Shown: piece by piece, positions 35,662 to 46,900 of the stretch
Layout of the letters: each line of letters starts with the position of its first letter
Position numbering within the stretch: position 1 is the first letter of the stretch
NCBI GenBank assembly: GCA_965116685.1
Contig: OZ220707.1
Location: 1,240,001 to 1,304,000 of the forward strand
Reading direction: 5' to 3'
DNA from: Bin80 sp965116685
GTDB lineage: Bacteria; Bacteroidota; Rhodothermia; Rhodothermales; Bin80
Length of the DNA stretch: 64,000 nucleotides
The notes under the pieces: model-generated
What the model was told of the DNA's origin: nothing
Databases searched by the model: none
Seen by the model: the letters and a program-made list of their open reading frames with translations, nothing else
Made by a program: the position numbers and the translations under genes

Positions 35662-38138
35662 AAAAAGAACGAAAAAATAGCCCTTTTGAGCCCCCCTGGA
35701 AAATAGGGGCAGCAGAGATCCGCAAAAAAATCCACTACATTGCAAACTTGCGCTACTACAAAAAGATCCAGGTCTCCGTCCGAGTCTATATCCGCTGCGG
35801 ACAGAGGCCCCGGTACAGCCAGTCCAAATGGGAGTTTTTAATGCTGCACTTTTTCAGCGTCTGCGTTGATGTCATAGATATGTACCCAGGAGGAGTCCTG
35901 GAAGCGTTCATCGTTCGACTCCCCCACAATGATGCGTGTGAGTCCATTGTCCATCGGGTAAGCCAATAATCCGGCTGCATCACCACGTAATGAATCCAGA
36001 ATGGGTGTCCCATCAAGCCGGATCATGTAGCCACGACCTCCACCTTGAAGCAGTTCATCATGACCGTCTTTATTGATATCCACAGCTGCGAGCGCTGGTC
36101 CCCGACGACTGAGACGCCAGGGCAGAAGTGGCTGCAGGGCAAAATCATCAAAGTCATGCTCAATCACTGGACTGAACTCCTGATGGAGTTAATACATGGG
36201 TTGATGTGCCCGGGATTCGGGGGATTTCGCGGTGCCGAACTCTTCGATGACATAGAGCCGGTTCCCCTCGTCAACCTGAATTCTGGAACGCTGACCGAGC
36301 GGCCAGTTCACCTCAATCTGACAGGGTTGATCTTTCATTGCGAACACCGCCATATGCTGATTGGATGAGAGGTAACTGCCACCTGCAGACATCTGTTTGG
36401 TTTGTTGGGGCAAATCAGCACACTCAATTCGTATGGTTGCTCCGATCCCTGCTGTATTGGGGGGCTTCCCCTCCAGAATGACCGCCAGGCGTCCCGCCCC
36501 ACCTGTATTGCGATAAACCCCTGGGGGCGCATTGAAACGATTGGTTACGATATCTAGGTCTCCGTCTGCGTCCAAATCTCCCATTGCCATTCCATGAGCA
36601 ATATCTGCATCCTGCCCGAACCCCCACCCTCTAGGCATATCTTCAAAGGTGAGGTCTTTGCGATTACGGAACGCGGCATTGTTGAGCGCAAGGGGAGGAA
36701 AATCCAGGACTAGCTTTCTGGCCTCTTTCCACGAGGGCATCGCAGCCATACGACGTTGCTCGATCATTTGTGCATCCAGATCCTGTACGTCGAATACATG
36801 TCCGGTGGTAATGAGAATATCCTCCCAGCCATCTAGATCTACATCTATAAAGCTGGTCGCCCAGGACCAGTCTGATGCCGCGATCTCTGCGAACCAAGCC
36901 AATTCGGCAAACGTGGTATCGCCGCGGCCAATCATGAGCGTATTCTGCATTTCCTGGGGGCAAAAAGACTCATCTCCCAAGAGCGGCTCAAGAGGGATCC
37001 GCGTGTTGCGCTGACGTAGTCGCAGAGCATAATCCCGGCTCAGCATATCCGTAGCAAAAAAATCAGCGATCCCATCTTTGTTCACATCTCCAAAATCTAC
37101 CGACATGGTCGCGTTACTGGTCTTGCGGAGTGTGTGAGCGGGTACACGTTGAAATCTCCCGTCCCCCAGTCCGATCCACAACTCATCGGGGCTGTTAAAA
37201 TCGTTGCAAACATATAAATCTGTGATACCGTCCCCCGTCACGTCGTAAAATTTTGCCGTGAGTGCCCAGTCCCTCGGAATAGAAGTCAGTGGAAGTCCCT
37301 CCGCATCCAGGAAAGAACCACCAGTCCATGATACTTCAGAAAATTGCCCCGAACCGTCATTGAGGTAGAGTCCATCCGGCTCTGCGAGCTCATCGCGAAT
37401 GACTTTGCTGCCAACACTTGTAAACCTGTAATGCGTCTGGAACTCCTCCCTGGGCTCCAATTCATACTCCTGGAGTACTGCATCCCAAGTGATAGCCTCA
37501 GGTGGCAGACTGTCCGCCAGTGTAATACGTTTATATCTGGCGATATACGCATCCAGATCTCCATCCTGGTCCACATCCGCCAATGTAGCTGTGGTGCTCG
37601 CATAGGATGAACGAAGACCGGACGCATCCGCAGCTCGAGCGAATGCACCTTCTCCTGTATTCAGATATACTGCTCCCGGCCCAAAGGGCATGGTGAGGAG
37701 CAGGTCCAGATCCTCGTCTCCGTCCAGATCAATCATCACCACCCCGGACGTATTCTCACCTGTACGATCCAATCCCGCCTAGGTCGAAATGTCTTCAAAC
37801 TGCCAATTTCCGAGGTTCCGGTAGAGTACATCCGGCGCTGCCAGCCGGGCCATGTATACATCTGGCCGCCCATCTCCGGTCACATCTCCGATGGCAACCC
37901 CGGAGCCGTGCATCATATGCCTATTTTCGGGAATCGCATCGAGAGAGACCTGATTTTCTGCGACCATCCCTGAGTGCTGTGCAGACACTTCAGCGAATCC
38001 TGTCCGGGAACGGCCTTTCACATCCAGCTCCCGGTAGCGGAACCCCTCCCCCTGAACCCACACAGACGTTGGATCTGTGCAGCCCGTCATGGAAAATAGA
38101 AAAGCGGCGGCGATGAAGTAAAGGGGATTGGCACGCAT

Positions 38139-38712
38139 CCGATTATCCTAAAGTCAGCCCCATATTATGCCGGCTTCAGCAAAGAGGTCATACGCAATGG
38201 ACCACCGATCCTGCAGAGTACGACCATCAAATGGATGACCATTTTGGAAGTGCATGGATCGGAAAAGTTTAAGCGCCTGCAGTACTGGTCAATGTGGTAC
38301 TCCTTGCCCTGACATATGTGCAGATCCCTCAGAGAACCATCTATTCACGAAATCATCCGACCCGCTGTGTCTAAATCACAACAACCTGAACTTTCCAGAA
38401 TATCTCCCCACGCATCTACAACCTCCTGAAACGAACCGTCTCGGAGGCGAGGAAACTCTCAAACCCATTCAAGCCATCGAAAACAAGGGAACTGCTATCT
38501 TTTTCACCGTCTGGCAAGCTCTGGATAAAGTCTTGAAATCCCTGAGTGCGTATTCCGGTCATGTGGGACACTTAGTTGGAATATATAGGAACGCGCTTAA
38601 TTGATTTTCTGTAATGCTGAAAACATGTATCTGTCTGAACAGCGAAACCTTCAGTTCCTGCAACTGTATCTTTGTTTGAGCGTTGATCCGATCTTTATTT
38701 AACGGTGGACTC
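38139..38712. other. Intergenic region between broken FG-GAP gene 2 and helicase gene
   Basis: About 570 bases. A 116-codon open frame on the plus strand (38254-38604) has unconvincing composition and no recognised motif. Presumably the promoter of the plus-strand helicase operon and, on the other strand, the former link between FG-GAP genes 1 and 2. No inverted repeats or target duplications were recognised that would mark the insertion point of the helicase module. Confidence 0.35.
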
Positions 38713-40872
38713 ATGGGCGTTGATATAATTAGAGGAACCAGCAAAAAACCTGTGGCAAGCGATGCATTGACTAACTCCATTTCCTCTCTTCCCGCGAACG
38801 GCTTTTTGTTTATCGGACACCCGATCATAGGGACATACGACGGGGCAAACGCACTTGATGCTCTTTTGGTCTCCAAGGAGAAGGGCATTGTTGTCTTTGA
38901 TCTGATTGAAGGAACCAATGAGGGAGATTACCGCTCACGCCAAGACGACTCCGCAAACAGGCTTGAGTCTCTGCTCCGGACACATAGTGAACTGATGGAA
39001 CGCCGGACACTCCTCATTCCTATTCATACCATTTCATTCGCACCAGCAATATCTGGAAAGAGATTGCTTGGAGAAGAAAACGATTGTCTTATAGCAGATT
39101 CAACCACCTTGCTAGGAAAGCTAGACGGTTTAGAACCATGGTGCGATGAAAGAAAGGAGGATATTTACGAAAAGTCCCTGTCAGTTTTACAGAATGTTTC
39201 AACTATCCGCAAAAGCACAAGAAGGAGAATTGTTAAGAAGCCCGACTCGCTTGGAACCAAACTCCAGAACTTAGAAAATTCAATAGCGACCCTTGACCAA
39301 CAACAAAACAGGGCTGTGATTGAAACCGTAGACGGTGTCCAGCGCATTCGCGGCCTTGCCGGTTCCGGTAAAACTATTATTCTAGCATTGAAAGCAGCCT
39401 ACCTGCACATTCAACACCCCGATTGGCGAATCGCTGTTACTTTCTACACACGCTCTCTCAAGGAACACTTCCGGCAGCTTATTACGAGATTTACCCTCGC
39501 CCGAACTCATGAAGAACCGGACTGGAACACTCTGAAAATTTTAAACGCGTGGGGGGCGGCTGGTGGAACGAGCCGTGATGGCATCTATCACGAATTCTGC
39601 ATGACGCATGGTGTGAAGTATTTTGACTTCAATGCGGCAAGAAAATTCGGGCAGGGAAAAGAATTTTCAGGTGCCTGTGAAGACGCGCTTCGCAATTGTG
39701 AGGGATTCAAAAATATTTACGATGTGATATTGGTAGATGAGGCACAGGACCTCCCGCCAGAATTTCTGCGCATCTGCTATCGTCTTCTGGGCGAAAAGAA
39801 GATGCTTATTTACGCGTATGATGAGTTGCAGAATCTGTCCGGAGAATCACTTCCTTCCCCAGGAAAAATCTTCGGCACCGACAGAGACGGATCTCCGTTG
39901 GTTACGTTCGATGAATCATCAAACAATGACATTGTTCTAGAAACGTGTTATCGTAACTCGAGACCAGTGCTCACCACCGCACATGCCCTTGGGTTTGGGA
40001 TCTACAGGAACTCAAGGAGACAAGATACATCCAGACTTGTTCAGATGTTCGACGATCCCCGATTCTGGAAAGACGTCGGATACAGGGTGAGAAAGGGCAA
40101 TTTGTCGCTTGGCAGTCACGTAAGCCTGCACAGAATACCAGATACAAGCCCTGAGTTTCTTGAAAACCATTCGCCTGTTGAAGAACTAATAAAATTCATC
40201 CGCTTCAATGAACCGCAGGAACAAACGGAATGGCTGGCAAACGAGATAAAAACCAATCTTGAGTCCGAGGAGCTTCGACACGAAGATATTGTGGTCATTA
40301 ACCCCAACCCTCTCACAACCCGTGCCAATGTCGGACCTGTCCGCAGCTACCTTTTGGAAATGGGTATCAGAAATCACATTGCCGGCGTTGATACTGATGC
40401 AGATACTTTTTTTAAAGCTGAAAACTCAATTACCTTTACGGGTGTTCACCGTGCCAAAGGAAATGAAGCGGGAATGGTGTATATCATAAATGCAGAGGAA
40501 TGCTACTCCGGGAGACTAACCGGACTGAATCTGGCAAAACTTCGCAATCAACTTTTCACAGCAATTACGAGAAGTAAGGCCTGGGTACGCGTACTCGGCA
40601 TCGGCGATGGAATGAATGAATTAAAGAAAGAGTATGGTCGTCTGCGGTCAAACCATTTTCGGCTTGAGTTTGATTATCCAACCAGGGAGGAGATAGAGAA
40701 TTTACGAGTGGTGCATCGAGACGTACCGGGGGAGGACATTGAACAGATTAAAGAGGGCGAAAATCACCTGTCCAGGCTGGTTGATAATATTGAATCCGGC
40801 AAATTTCATTTAAAAGACTTGGATGAAACTGTTGTGAGCAGATGGAAAGGATTGTTGGAAGTGGCTGAGTAG
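38713..40872 (+). CDS. Superfamily 1 (UvrD/Rep-like) helicase, probable defence protein
   Basis: 719 residues from ATG at 38713 (ATT/ATG at 38683 would add ten). The first 200 residues are an N-terminal domain with nuclease-related-like strands (ALLVSKEKGIVVFDLIEG). Helicase motifs: Walker A GLAGSGKT (about 214-221), Walker B VDEAQDLPPEF (about 340), motif III-like YAYDELQNLSG, and the C-terminal UvrD-type HRAKGNEAGMVY and TAITRSK. This is a complete ATP-dependent nucleic-acid translocase. The next gene is five bases downstream and encodes a DUF2290 protein, an association typical of accessory islands. Anti-phage function is inferred. Confidence 0.85.
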   Translation: MGVDIIRGTSKKPVASDALTNSISSLPANGFLFIGHPIIGTYDGANALDALLVSKEKGIVVFDLIEGTNEGDYRSRQDDSANRLESLLRTHSELMERRTLLIPIHTISFAPAISGKRLLGEENDCLIADSTTLLGKLDGLEPWCDERKEDIYEKSLSVLQNVSTIRKSTRRRIVKKPDSLGTKLQNLENSIATLDQQQNRAVIETVDGVQRIRGLAGSGKTIILALKAAYLHIQHPDWRIAVTFYTRSLKEHFRQLITRFTLARTHEEPDWNTLKILNAWGAAGGTSRDGIYHEFCMTHGVKYFDFNAARKFGQGKEFSGACEDALRNCEGFKNIYDVILVDEAQDLPPEFLRICYRLLGEKKMLIYAYDELQNLSGESLPSPGKIFGTDRDGSPLVTFDESSNNDIVLETCYRNSRPVLTTAHALGFGIYRNSRRQDTSRLVQMFDDPRFWKDVGYRVRKGNLSLGSHVSLHRIPDTSPEFLENHSPVEELIKFIRFNEPQEQTEWLANEIKTNLESEELRHEDIVVINPNPLTTRANVGPVRSYLLEMGIRNHIAGVDTDADTFFKAENSITFTGVHRAKGNEAGMVYIINAEECYSGRLTGLNLAKLRNQLFTAITRSKAWVRVLGIGDGMNELKKEYGRLRSNHFRLEFDYPTREEIENLRVVHRDVPGEDIEQIKEGENHLSRLVDNIESGKFHLKDLDETVVSRWKGLLEVAE

Positions 40873-40877
40873 AAATC

Positions 40878-41546
40878 ATGTCATCACCTAATCAGGTCTG
40901 GGAACAGATCAATAAACTCGTTTCGTTTTTGGTAGAAAACAGTCTTGTGGATGACCAGAATTTTGTTTTTCCGAAAAGATCCAAGGGGGAAACTGTTCAA
41001 ATTATATTCCCAGGCCACGAACATTTGTCGGCTGCGTTAAAAAATCGAAATTACAGAGAAGTCTACAGGGATATGGCAAAAGAACGTGCGTACAATGCAA
41101 AAATGCTGGATGGCGCATTGATTCAGATGACCTATGAATATATGAGTACTTCTCTTCAACGTCATCGCCTCGCGTTTTTCCCTTCGCCAATTCTCGGAGA
41201 ATTTCAACAAGATCCTGACATCTATCTTGATGATGAAATTTATGGAGATATAACTTCAAGGAACATCGTTCCGTCTCCCTTGCGTTTTGACTACGACTCC
41301 AGAGAAGGTAGTTACAAAGAACTGATTCATCCAAAATCCCATCTTTCGCTGGGTCAATATCCAAACTGTCGTATTCCCGTGACTTCGCCGATGACTCCAG
41401 TGCGGTTTGTGGATTTTGTTTTAAGGAACTTCTATGACACTGAAGAAAAGCGGTACGCAGACGACCTTCCAAAGGATAACTGTTCATTTGCTGAGTCAAT
41501 ATTTTCGGCAGAGCGCAATATTGCTCACATGGTCGTTCCCACATAA
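40878..41546 (+). CDS. DUF2290-domain protein, partner of the helicase
   Basis: 222 residues, begins 5 bases after the helicase stop. Fits the DUF2290 family: N-terminal VWEQINKLVSFLVENSL, a middle LIQMTYEYM helix, HRLAFFPSP, then SREGSYKELIHPKSHLSLGQ with IPVTSPMTPVRFVDFVLRNF at the C-terminus. Conserved polar residues (His, Glu, Asp) in those segments suggest catalysis, possibly nuclease activity, but this is not known. Forms a two-gene plus-strand operon against the prevailing minus-strand locus. Confidence 0.8.
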   Translation: MSSPNQVWEQINKLVSFLVENSLVDDQNFVFPKRSKGETVQIIFPGHEHLSAALKNRNYREVYRDMAKERAYNAKMLDGALIQMTYEYMSTSLQRHRLAFFPSPILGEFQQDPDIYLDDEIYGDITSRNIVPSPLRFDYDSREGSYKELIHPKSHLSLGQYPNCRIPVTSPMTPVRFVDFVLRNFYDTEEKRYADDLPKDNCSFAESIFSAERNIAHMVVPT

Positions 41547-41558
41547 AGAAAGAGCTTA

Positions 41559-41640
41559 GCCCAAGTTCACCATTTCGCCTGAGAGGATACTGATTTTCGG
41601 ACCGATTCCTCCCCTGTATATTATAGAGGAGAACTTGGGC
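41559..41640. repeat. Inverted repeat pair beside the IS1634-type remnant
   Basis: GCCCAAGTTC (41559-41568) and GAACTTGGGC (41631-41640), a perfect 10-bp inverted repeat with a 62-base spacer, located just after the DUF2290 gene. Could be a terminator-like structure for the helicase operon or the ends of a small solo element of about 80 bp. No T run directly follows, so the terminator reading is weak. Confidence 0.35.
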
Positions 41641-41649
41641 CAGAAACAA

Positions 41650-43753
41650 CTGAACTTCCCCCCATTTCGGTTTCTTGAAGGCCCGATTTTCTCCATAGGT
41701 TCAAGGCTTTTTTTGAAAAACTGACCGCCGTTAGGGGCGGCTATTTGAGGGGGGCGGTTCGGTATCCGAATGCCTACAGCAGTTTGATATTCAGAAGCTT
41801 GAATGCCTCCTTTTGGGTGGGAGTGATCTTCTTGATCATGACGACTTCGGGGGCTTTCCTGGTCCCAATTTTCGGCTTGACCATCAAGCGGCACACCGTC
41901 GAAAGTTCTTCCATCAGACCTTCAAAGTTCCGCACCCTTTCGCCCGTTGCCGTCCGTTTGATGGTTGCCTTCTTTTTCGCGGATTCAGAGGGTTTGGAGG
42001 GCCCAACGACATGTTCGCGCTGGGTTCGTCTTGCTTCCAGATCGTCCTCCGCAAACAGCATGGGAGCCAATGCCCGACGCAGATGATATTCCACATAATA
42101 GGCCAGCATGCACAAAAAGACATGTGCCACGACCCGGTCTTGGGTGCGATGGTGAATGGGACGCACCTGCAACGACATGGATTTCATCGTGCGGAAGGCC
42201 ATCTCCACCGTGGAAAGACGTTTGTAATTGGTGACCAACTCGGCCGCGTCCGGCCCCGATTTCAGACTGGAACGGATGGCGTACAGACCATCGAGTCGTT
42301 CTGCCTTCTGAATCGCTTCGTCATTGCGGGTATACGAAAAATGTCCCTCCCGGATCTCCAGGTTGAAATATTTCCCCGTTTTGTTCTTTTCGAATACCTT
42401 CCCGGCTCGCACGCCAATTTTTCCCGCATCTTTGAGTCGGCATTGCCGGGTCGCCGCAACGATCTTGTCCAGTTCCTTCTGCGTCTTCGCAAGCAACGCT
42501 TCCCGGGTCTGCTGACTCTTTGCGGCCTGCAGGGGGTTCCTGCACAGAACCAGCCGGTCCTTTGGGTACAGATCACAGCAGACCTCCACCAGATCCTGTT
42601 CATCAAATAGGCTCATCTGGATCCCCTCCTGTTCGACCACCTCGCGAATCTCGCTCTTTCGCATCGCCGTGATCCAGTCCAGTCCCACGGGCAGGACCTC
42701 CTCCTGAATCTGCTTTTGCTTCAGGATTCCGCGGTCTCCGACCAACACCACCTGCTTGAGCTCAAACGTGTTCTGAATCTTTTCCACCTGGGAGCGTAGC
42801 GTACCCGTGTCCGCAGTATTGCCACGAAAGACCTCTGCCGGACAACCCTCTGAATCGGTCATCAGTCCAAAGACAATCTGCTTCTTGCCCCTCTTCTTGT
42901 CCCGGTTGTAGCCATAGGCCGCCCATTCATTCTGCTCGCCTTCCACATAACTACTGGTCACATCGTAGAGCACCAGACTCCCTTCCTTGAGATGTCGTTT
43001 CGCCAAACGACACTCGATGTCCGCCTTGCGCTTGTACAGTTCATCCATCGCGTCATAGAGATCATCTTCATCCACGCGTTTGAGTCCAAGTTCTTCATTG
43101 AGTGTGGTGGAGGCGGTGTCCACATCCAGCTGGCACTGGTTTGGAGCTTGCTGGCCGGCTGGATCACGCGTGCGGCAATCATGCCGAGGATGAGTCGGCG
43201 GAAGCGGGAATTCTTCGGCGCAATCAGTTCCGGCATACAAAGCTGCTTCATGACGCCCAGTACGGCGGCGACATGTCCGTGGTGTTTGCTGCGTTGAATG
43301 GCAAAGGCATCGTCGAATGATTTGACGGCAGTGCCGCCTTTGAGGAGAATACGGATGCCATCAATGACTCCCTGGGGGAGGTTGGTGATATTGGCGAGGG
43401 TGGTTTTGACGGATTTTCCATGGATCTATTTGGACTCACGGATGAGCCAGGTGGGGTTGGAATTTCGGTTGGGGATTCGTTCTACGTACATGGGTACAAA
43501 TTGTATGAAAATAAGCTACAATATACGCATTAAAAGTTTATAAAGCTGAATATATTAAAAAATATACATGGGTACTTAGGTTTGCCTCCTGATTTCTCCG
43601 AAATCATGCCAAATACACGGAAATCCACCGCGAAAAACCCGCAACAGAACCAAAATGGGACGAATAGGACAACAAAAAGCCGAAATCACCGGCCCGGTCT
43701 CCTGAAAATCAGAATAAAAAGAGGAAAACCTTAGAAAATGGGGGGAAGTTCAG
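41650..43753 (-). mobile_element. IS1634-family element, defective
   Basis: Perfect 18-bp inverted ends CTGAACTTCCCCCCATTT (41650-41667, and its complement at 43736-43753) with a 6-bp flanking duplication AAACAA (41644-41649 and 43754-43759). Length 2104 bp. Its transposase gene has a stop and a frameshift. It lies between the helicase-DUF2290 operon and FG-GAP gene 1. Confidence 0.85.
41774..43491 (-). pseudogene. IS1634-family transposase, frameshifted and with a stop
   Basis: From ATG at 43491 (MYVERIPNRNSNPTWLIRESK) the frame hits TAG near 43431 and resumes with IHGKSVKTTLANITNLPQG; around 43140 it shifts into the long frame that runs to 41774. The catalytic core is intact in that frame: LYDVTSSYVEG, VVLVGDRGIL, and TVEMAFRTMKSMSL for D, D and E. 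The lesions are few, so loss is recent. Different from the IS1634-type transposase at 33862-35661. Confidence 0.85.
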
Positions 43754-43930
43754 AAACAAGACTATCTTTTGGCTGAGATGGTCAGCCGCGGTGTACCCCG
43801 TTTATGGGAAAAATTTGGGTAAATTGGTTCGTTGGCAAGTTGCATATTTCGACTGAAGTGGCCCACTTCGCTCGGAATGGGTGGTCCACATCATCGGAAT
43901 ATGCAGGAGACCCGTTCGGCAGCGTTTTGT

Positions 43931-46900
43931 TTATTGCTGCATGATCCTAACCGTCCGGGCACCGGGCTGAACCACGACGGTGGTATCTGTGCCGCCCGGC
44001 CAGTTGACATGCACTTTTTCGATCTCACTGCGTGGAGCTAACAGAGGGGCAAGGCTGTTCTGACTCCAATACCCGCTTCCTGCAACAACAGCTGCCGCAG
44101 GGCCAAACGAACCATCCTGATATTGTGCCCGTACGTTGGCTCCGATGGCAAATGTATTCGCACGTTCTGTCCGCAATTCAACACGAAGACCAACCCCGGC
44201 AGATTGATTCTCAAGATGTACAACGGGCCCTGCATTTTGGGTCACTGCCAAATCCAGACGTCCGTCCAGATTGAAGTCAGCGGCTACAGATGCCCGCTGA
44301 GAACCATAAATCCGAATCCCTGAGCGCTGTGCAGGCTGTGGGACCAACTCCTGAGATTCATTTGCAAGTAGCAGTAGTCCTCGGCCACTATCCAGCCTGG
44401 GATAACCCGAAGCAACTGCAAAGAAATTCTGACTCAGAAATAAATCTATTCTCCCATCGCCATTGAAATCCCCCGGTACCGGCGCAAAGGCAGGTGACCA
44501 CTGAGCTTCAGCCACAAGCGGAACGGCCTCATAGTGCGACTCCCTGTTCATGAACACAGTCGTCTGCCAGTGCGTGACTTCATGGTTAGCAGCCCCAGAC
44601 AATACGGGACCAAAGATGTCTTCTGCCGAACGCTCAGAGAATTCTCTGTACGTTCGAACGTGCTGGCGCAAAATTGGCAAGGCATGCGTGAGCGTCTGAA
44701 AATCCCGCACCATCCCCAATGCATCCAAATCGGGGCTCCACTGAACTTCAAGAATATCCATACTGCTGTTCTGATCCAGATCACCATAATAAGCGAGAAG
44801 CGGGATATCCTGATGATAGGGAAGGTTTTGTCCCCAGTTGGTCGCAACGAGATCCAACCGTCCATCGCCATCAAAATCGGCCGGTGCAATCCCATTCCAC
44901 CATCCCATATAATTCGAAAGCCCCAGGGAGCGCGTCATGCGAACCAGCTGACCATCCCCTCGGTTGTGGAATACCTGTACGGGCCCCCACATCGTTGCAA
45001 GTGCGAGATCCGTCTGCTGATCCCCATTGAGATCCGCTGCGACGGCCCCGGATACGAGCCCCAGATTTTTGAACGGTGCACTGAGCTCATCATCCCGTAT
45101 GAGCTCTTGATCGCGGATCCGATAGATGGTGCTACTTGCAACCAGGGGGTATTGACCAGGAATAAAATGCCCCCCGACAAAAAGCTCCAAAGAACCATCC
45201 CCGGTAAAATCCCCCAGGGCAAGTGGCCCAGCACTCTCTGTCCCAAGCATGTAGGAGGTTTCTACTCCGCTGAGTGACACCTGAAGAATCCGGGAAGGAT
45301 CTCCCGCTTCTTCTGGGGTCCGCTCATAGTTGCCTACTGCTGCCCATACGACTCCCGGTAGCGCAATCATTCCTGCGTGATCCCCGGTCGAGGGATTGCC
45401 CAGGTACTGCCTGGTTGCGAAGATTCCGGCATCGTTGACAGAGAGTTGCAATCGCTTCCCCTTCCCGCTTCCTAGAATCAGATCCTCATCCCCATCAGAA
45501 TCTATGTCTGCCGCAATCAACGCCGGTCCTCTCTGGCTGAGCTTATGCGGAAGCAGTGGCTGCCGGGCAAAATCCGCGTAGCCGGTTTCTTCATGCTGTA
45601 ATCCGGTACTCAAGGCCTTGAATAACATCTTGGTCAGAGGAGGCTCCGAAGACACCTTGGGTTGAGGCGGTGGCTGACTAATCCAATACTCATGGTTTGG
45701 GATCACTTCGTCAACCCTGCTGAGTCCATCATCAGGCCAATAGACCTCAATGACTGCACCGCTTGACCAGGCAAACGTGCGTGCTGCATCACTGGATGAA
45801 AGATACTCCCCGCCCGCAATGACTTCCTGATTCTGTGGTGGTAAACTGTCACTGACGACACGTACGAGTGCACCAACAGCCGTAGGGTTGGGGGGCAGTC
45901 CCTGGAGGCGGACAAAGATCCGATCGGCTTCCGCATCATTGCGAAATACCCCGACGGGGCCATCCAGTCGATTGATCACCAGATCCTGGTCTCCATCCTC
46001 ATCAAGATCTGCCAGTGCCATGCCATGAGCTACATCCGGGTTCACCCCCAACCCCCAGCCCTGTTCAACCCGTTCGAATTGCGCATTTCCAAGGTTGCGA
46101 AATGCGATATTTGGTAGATCCAGGTCAGGAAAATCCAATAAAACCTCTCGCCAAGGGCGTCGGGAGGAGCGGGCAGCAATCTGGGCATCCGCATCCATCG
46201 CATCGTATGCATGCCCGGTGGTGAGAAGTAAATCAGGCCACCCATCCAGGTCCACATCGGTGAACGCACTGCTCCATGTCCAGCCGGTTGCGGCGACGCC
46301 GCTCCAGCGGGCGATTTCGGCATAGGTTGTATCCGAGCGATTGAGCAACAGCATGTTCTGCATCTCCTGTGGGCGGGCGTGGATATCCCCCATGGTCAAT
46401 ACCTCGGGTGGGATCACAAAATGCTGCCTTTGCCGCTCTGAGTAGCGACTGCTCAACATATCTGCCAAAAAGAGATCCACATGCCCATCTGCATTGATAT
46501 CTGCTGCTGCCACCGACATTGTTGACTGGCTTGTCTTTCGAAGTGCCAGTGTGGAAGCGGCTCTGAAGGTACCATCTGCACTCCCGAACCAGAGGGCATC
46601 CGGACTTTCGAAATCATTGCATACATAGAGATCTGGGTACCCGTCCTGATTGAAATCCTGAGAGCGTACGGACAGCGTCCAGTGCTGTGGAGCTTCACCT
46701 AACGGGGTTTCATTTTCATCTAGGAACAGCCCCTCTGTGAACGAAACTTCCGTAAAATTCCCTGCTCCATCGTTAAAGAAGATCCGATCGGGTTCAGCAA
46801 GTTCGAACCGCATCAATCGACCTTCCTGGTGGATGAGTTTGTAGTCCTTTGCCCAGTACTCGCGTACAGCGAAGGAGTCGGCGACCGGTTCTACAACGCG

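Larger units (their letters stand above)
32166..35762 (+). mobile_element. IS1634-type element (carries a nested IS110-type element)
   Basis: Defined by the flanking 5-bp duplication AAGAT (32161-32165 and 35763-35767), whose removal restores the host gene frame. Imperfect inverted ends share AGTTTGCAA. Without the nested element (32174-33643) it is about 2.1 kb, normal for IS1634. Its transposase at 33862-35661 is complete. The nested element sits in the left end, close to the inverted repeat, so mobility of this copy is probably impaired. Confidence 0.8.
27251..38138 (-). pseudogene. FG-GAP/ASPIC-UnbV lipoprotein 2, broken by nested IS insertions and stops
   Basis: A paralogue of the 1202-residue gene at 43931-47539. 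Coding parts on the minus strand: 38138-35763, 32160-31177 (approximately) and 27501-27251. The lipoprotein signal is AFLFSMTGCTDP. Three in-frame stops: TAG at 37779-37781, TAA at 36189-36191 and TAA at 35838-35840. The first gap holds an IS1634-type element (32166-35762) with an IS110-type element inside; the repeat AAGAT flanks it (32161-32165, 35763-35767) and joining gives GDLDLAVGHFIPG. The second gap holds an ISL3 element (27502-31176) with an IS256-type element inside; ATAAATTT flanks it and joining gives SIKEKIYIQFDSPADA. About 1200 codons can be rebuilt. Not expressed as a full protein. Confidence 0.9.

Noticed and set aside
35664..35720. GCCCC/GGGGC hairpin after the IS1634-type transposase as a terminator
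   Set aside because: Five-base stem with a ten-base loop and no T run after it.
38254..38604. 116-codon open frame before the helicase gene
   Set aside because: No motif, no ribosome site, odd composition; retained only as an intergenic note.
41813..42610. 265-codon plus-strand open frame over the IS1634-type remnant
   Set aside because: Antisense shadow of the transposase with conserved DDE motifs on the minus strand.
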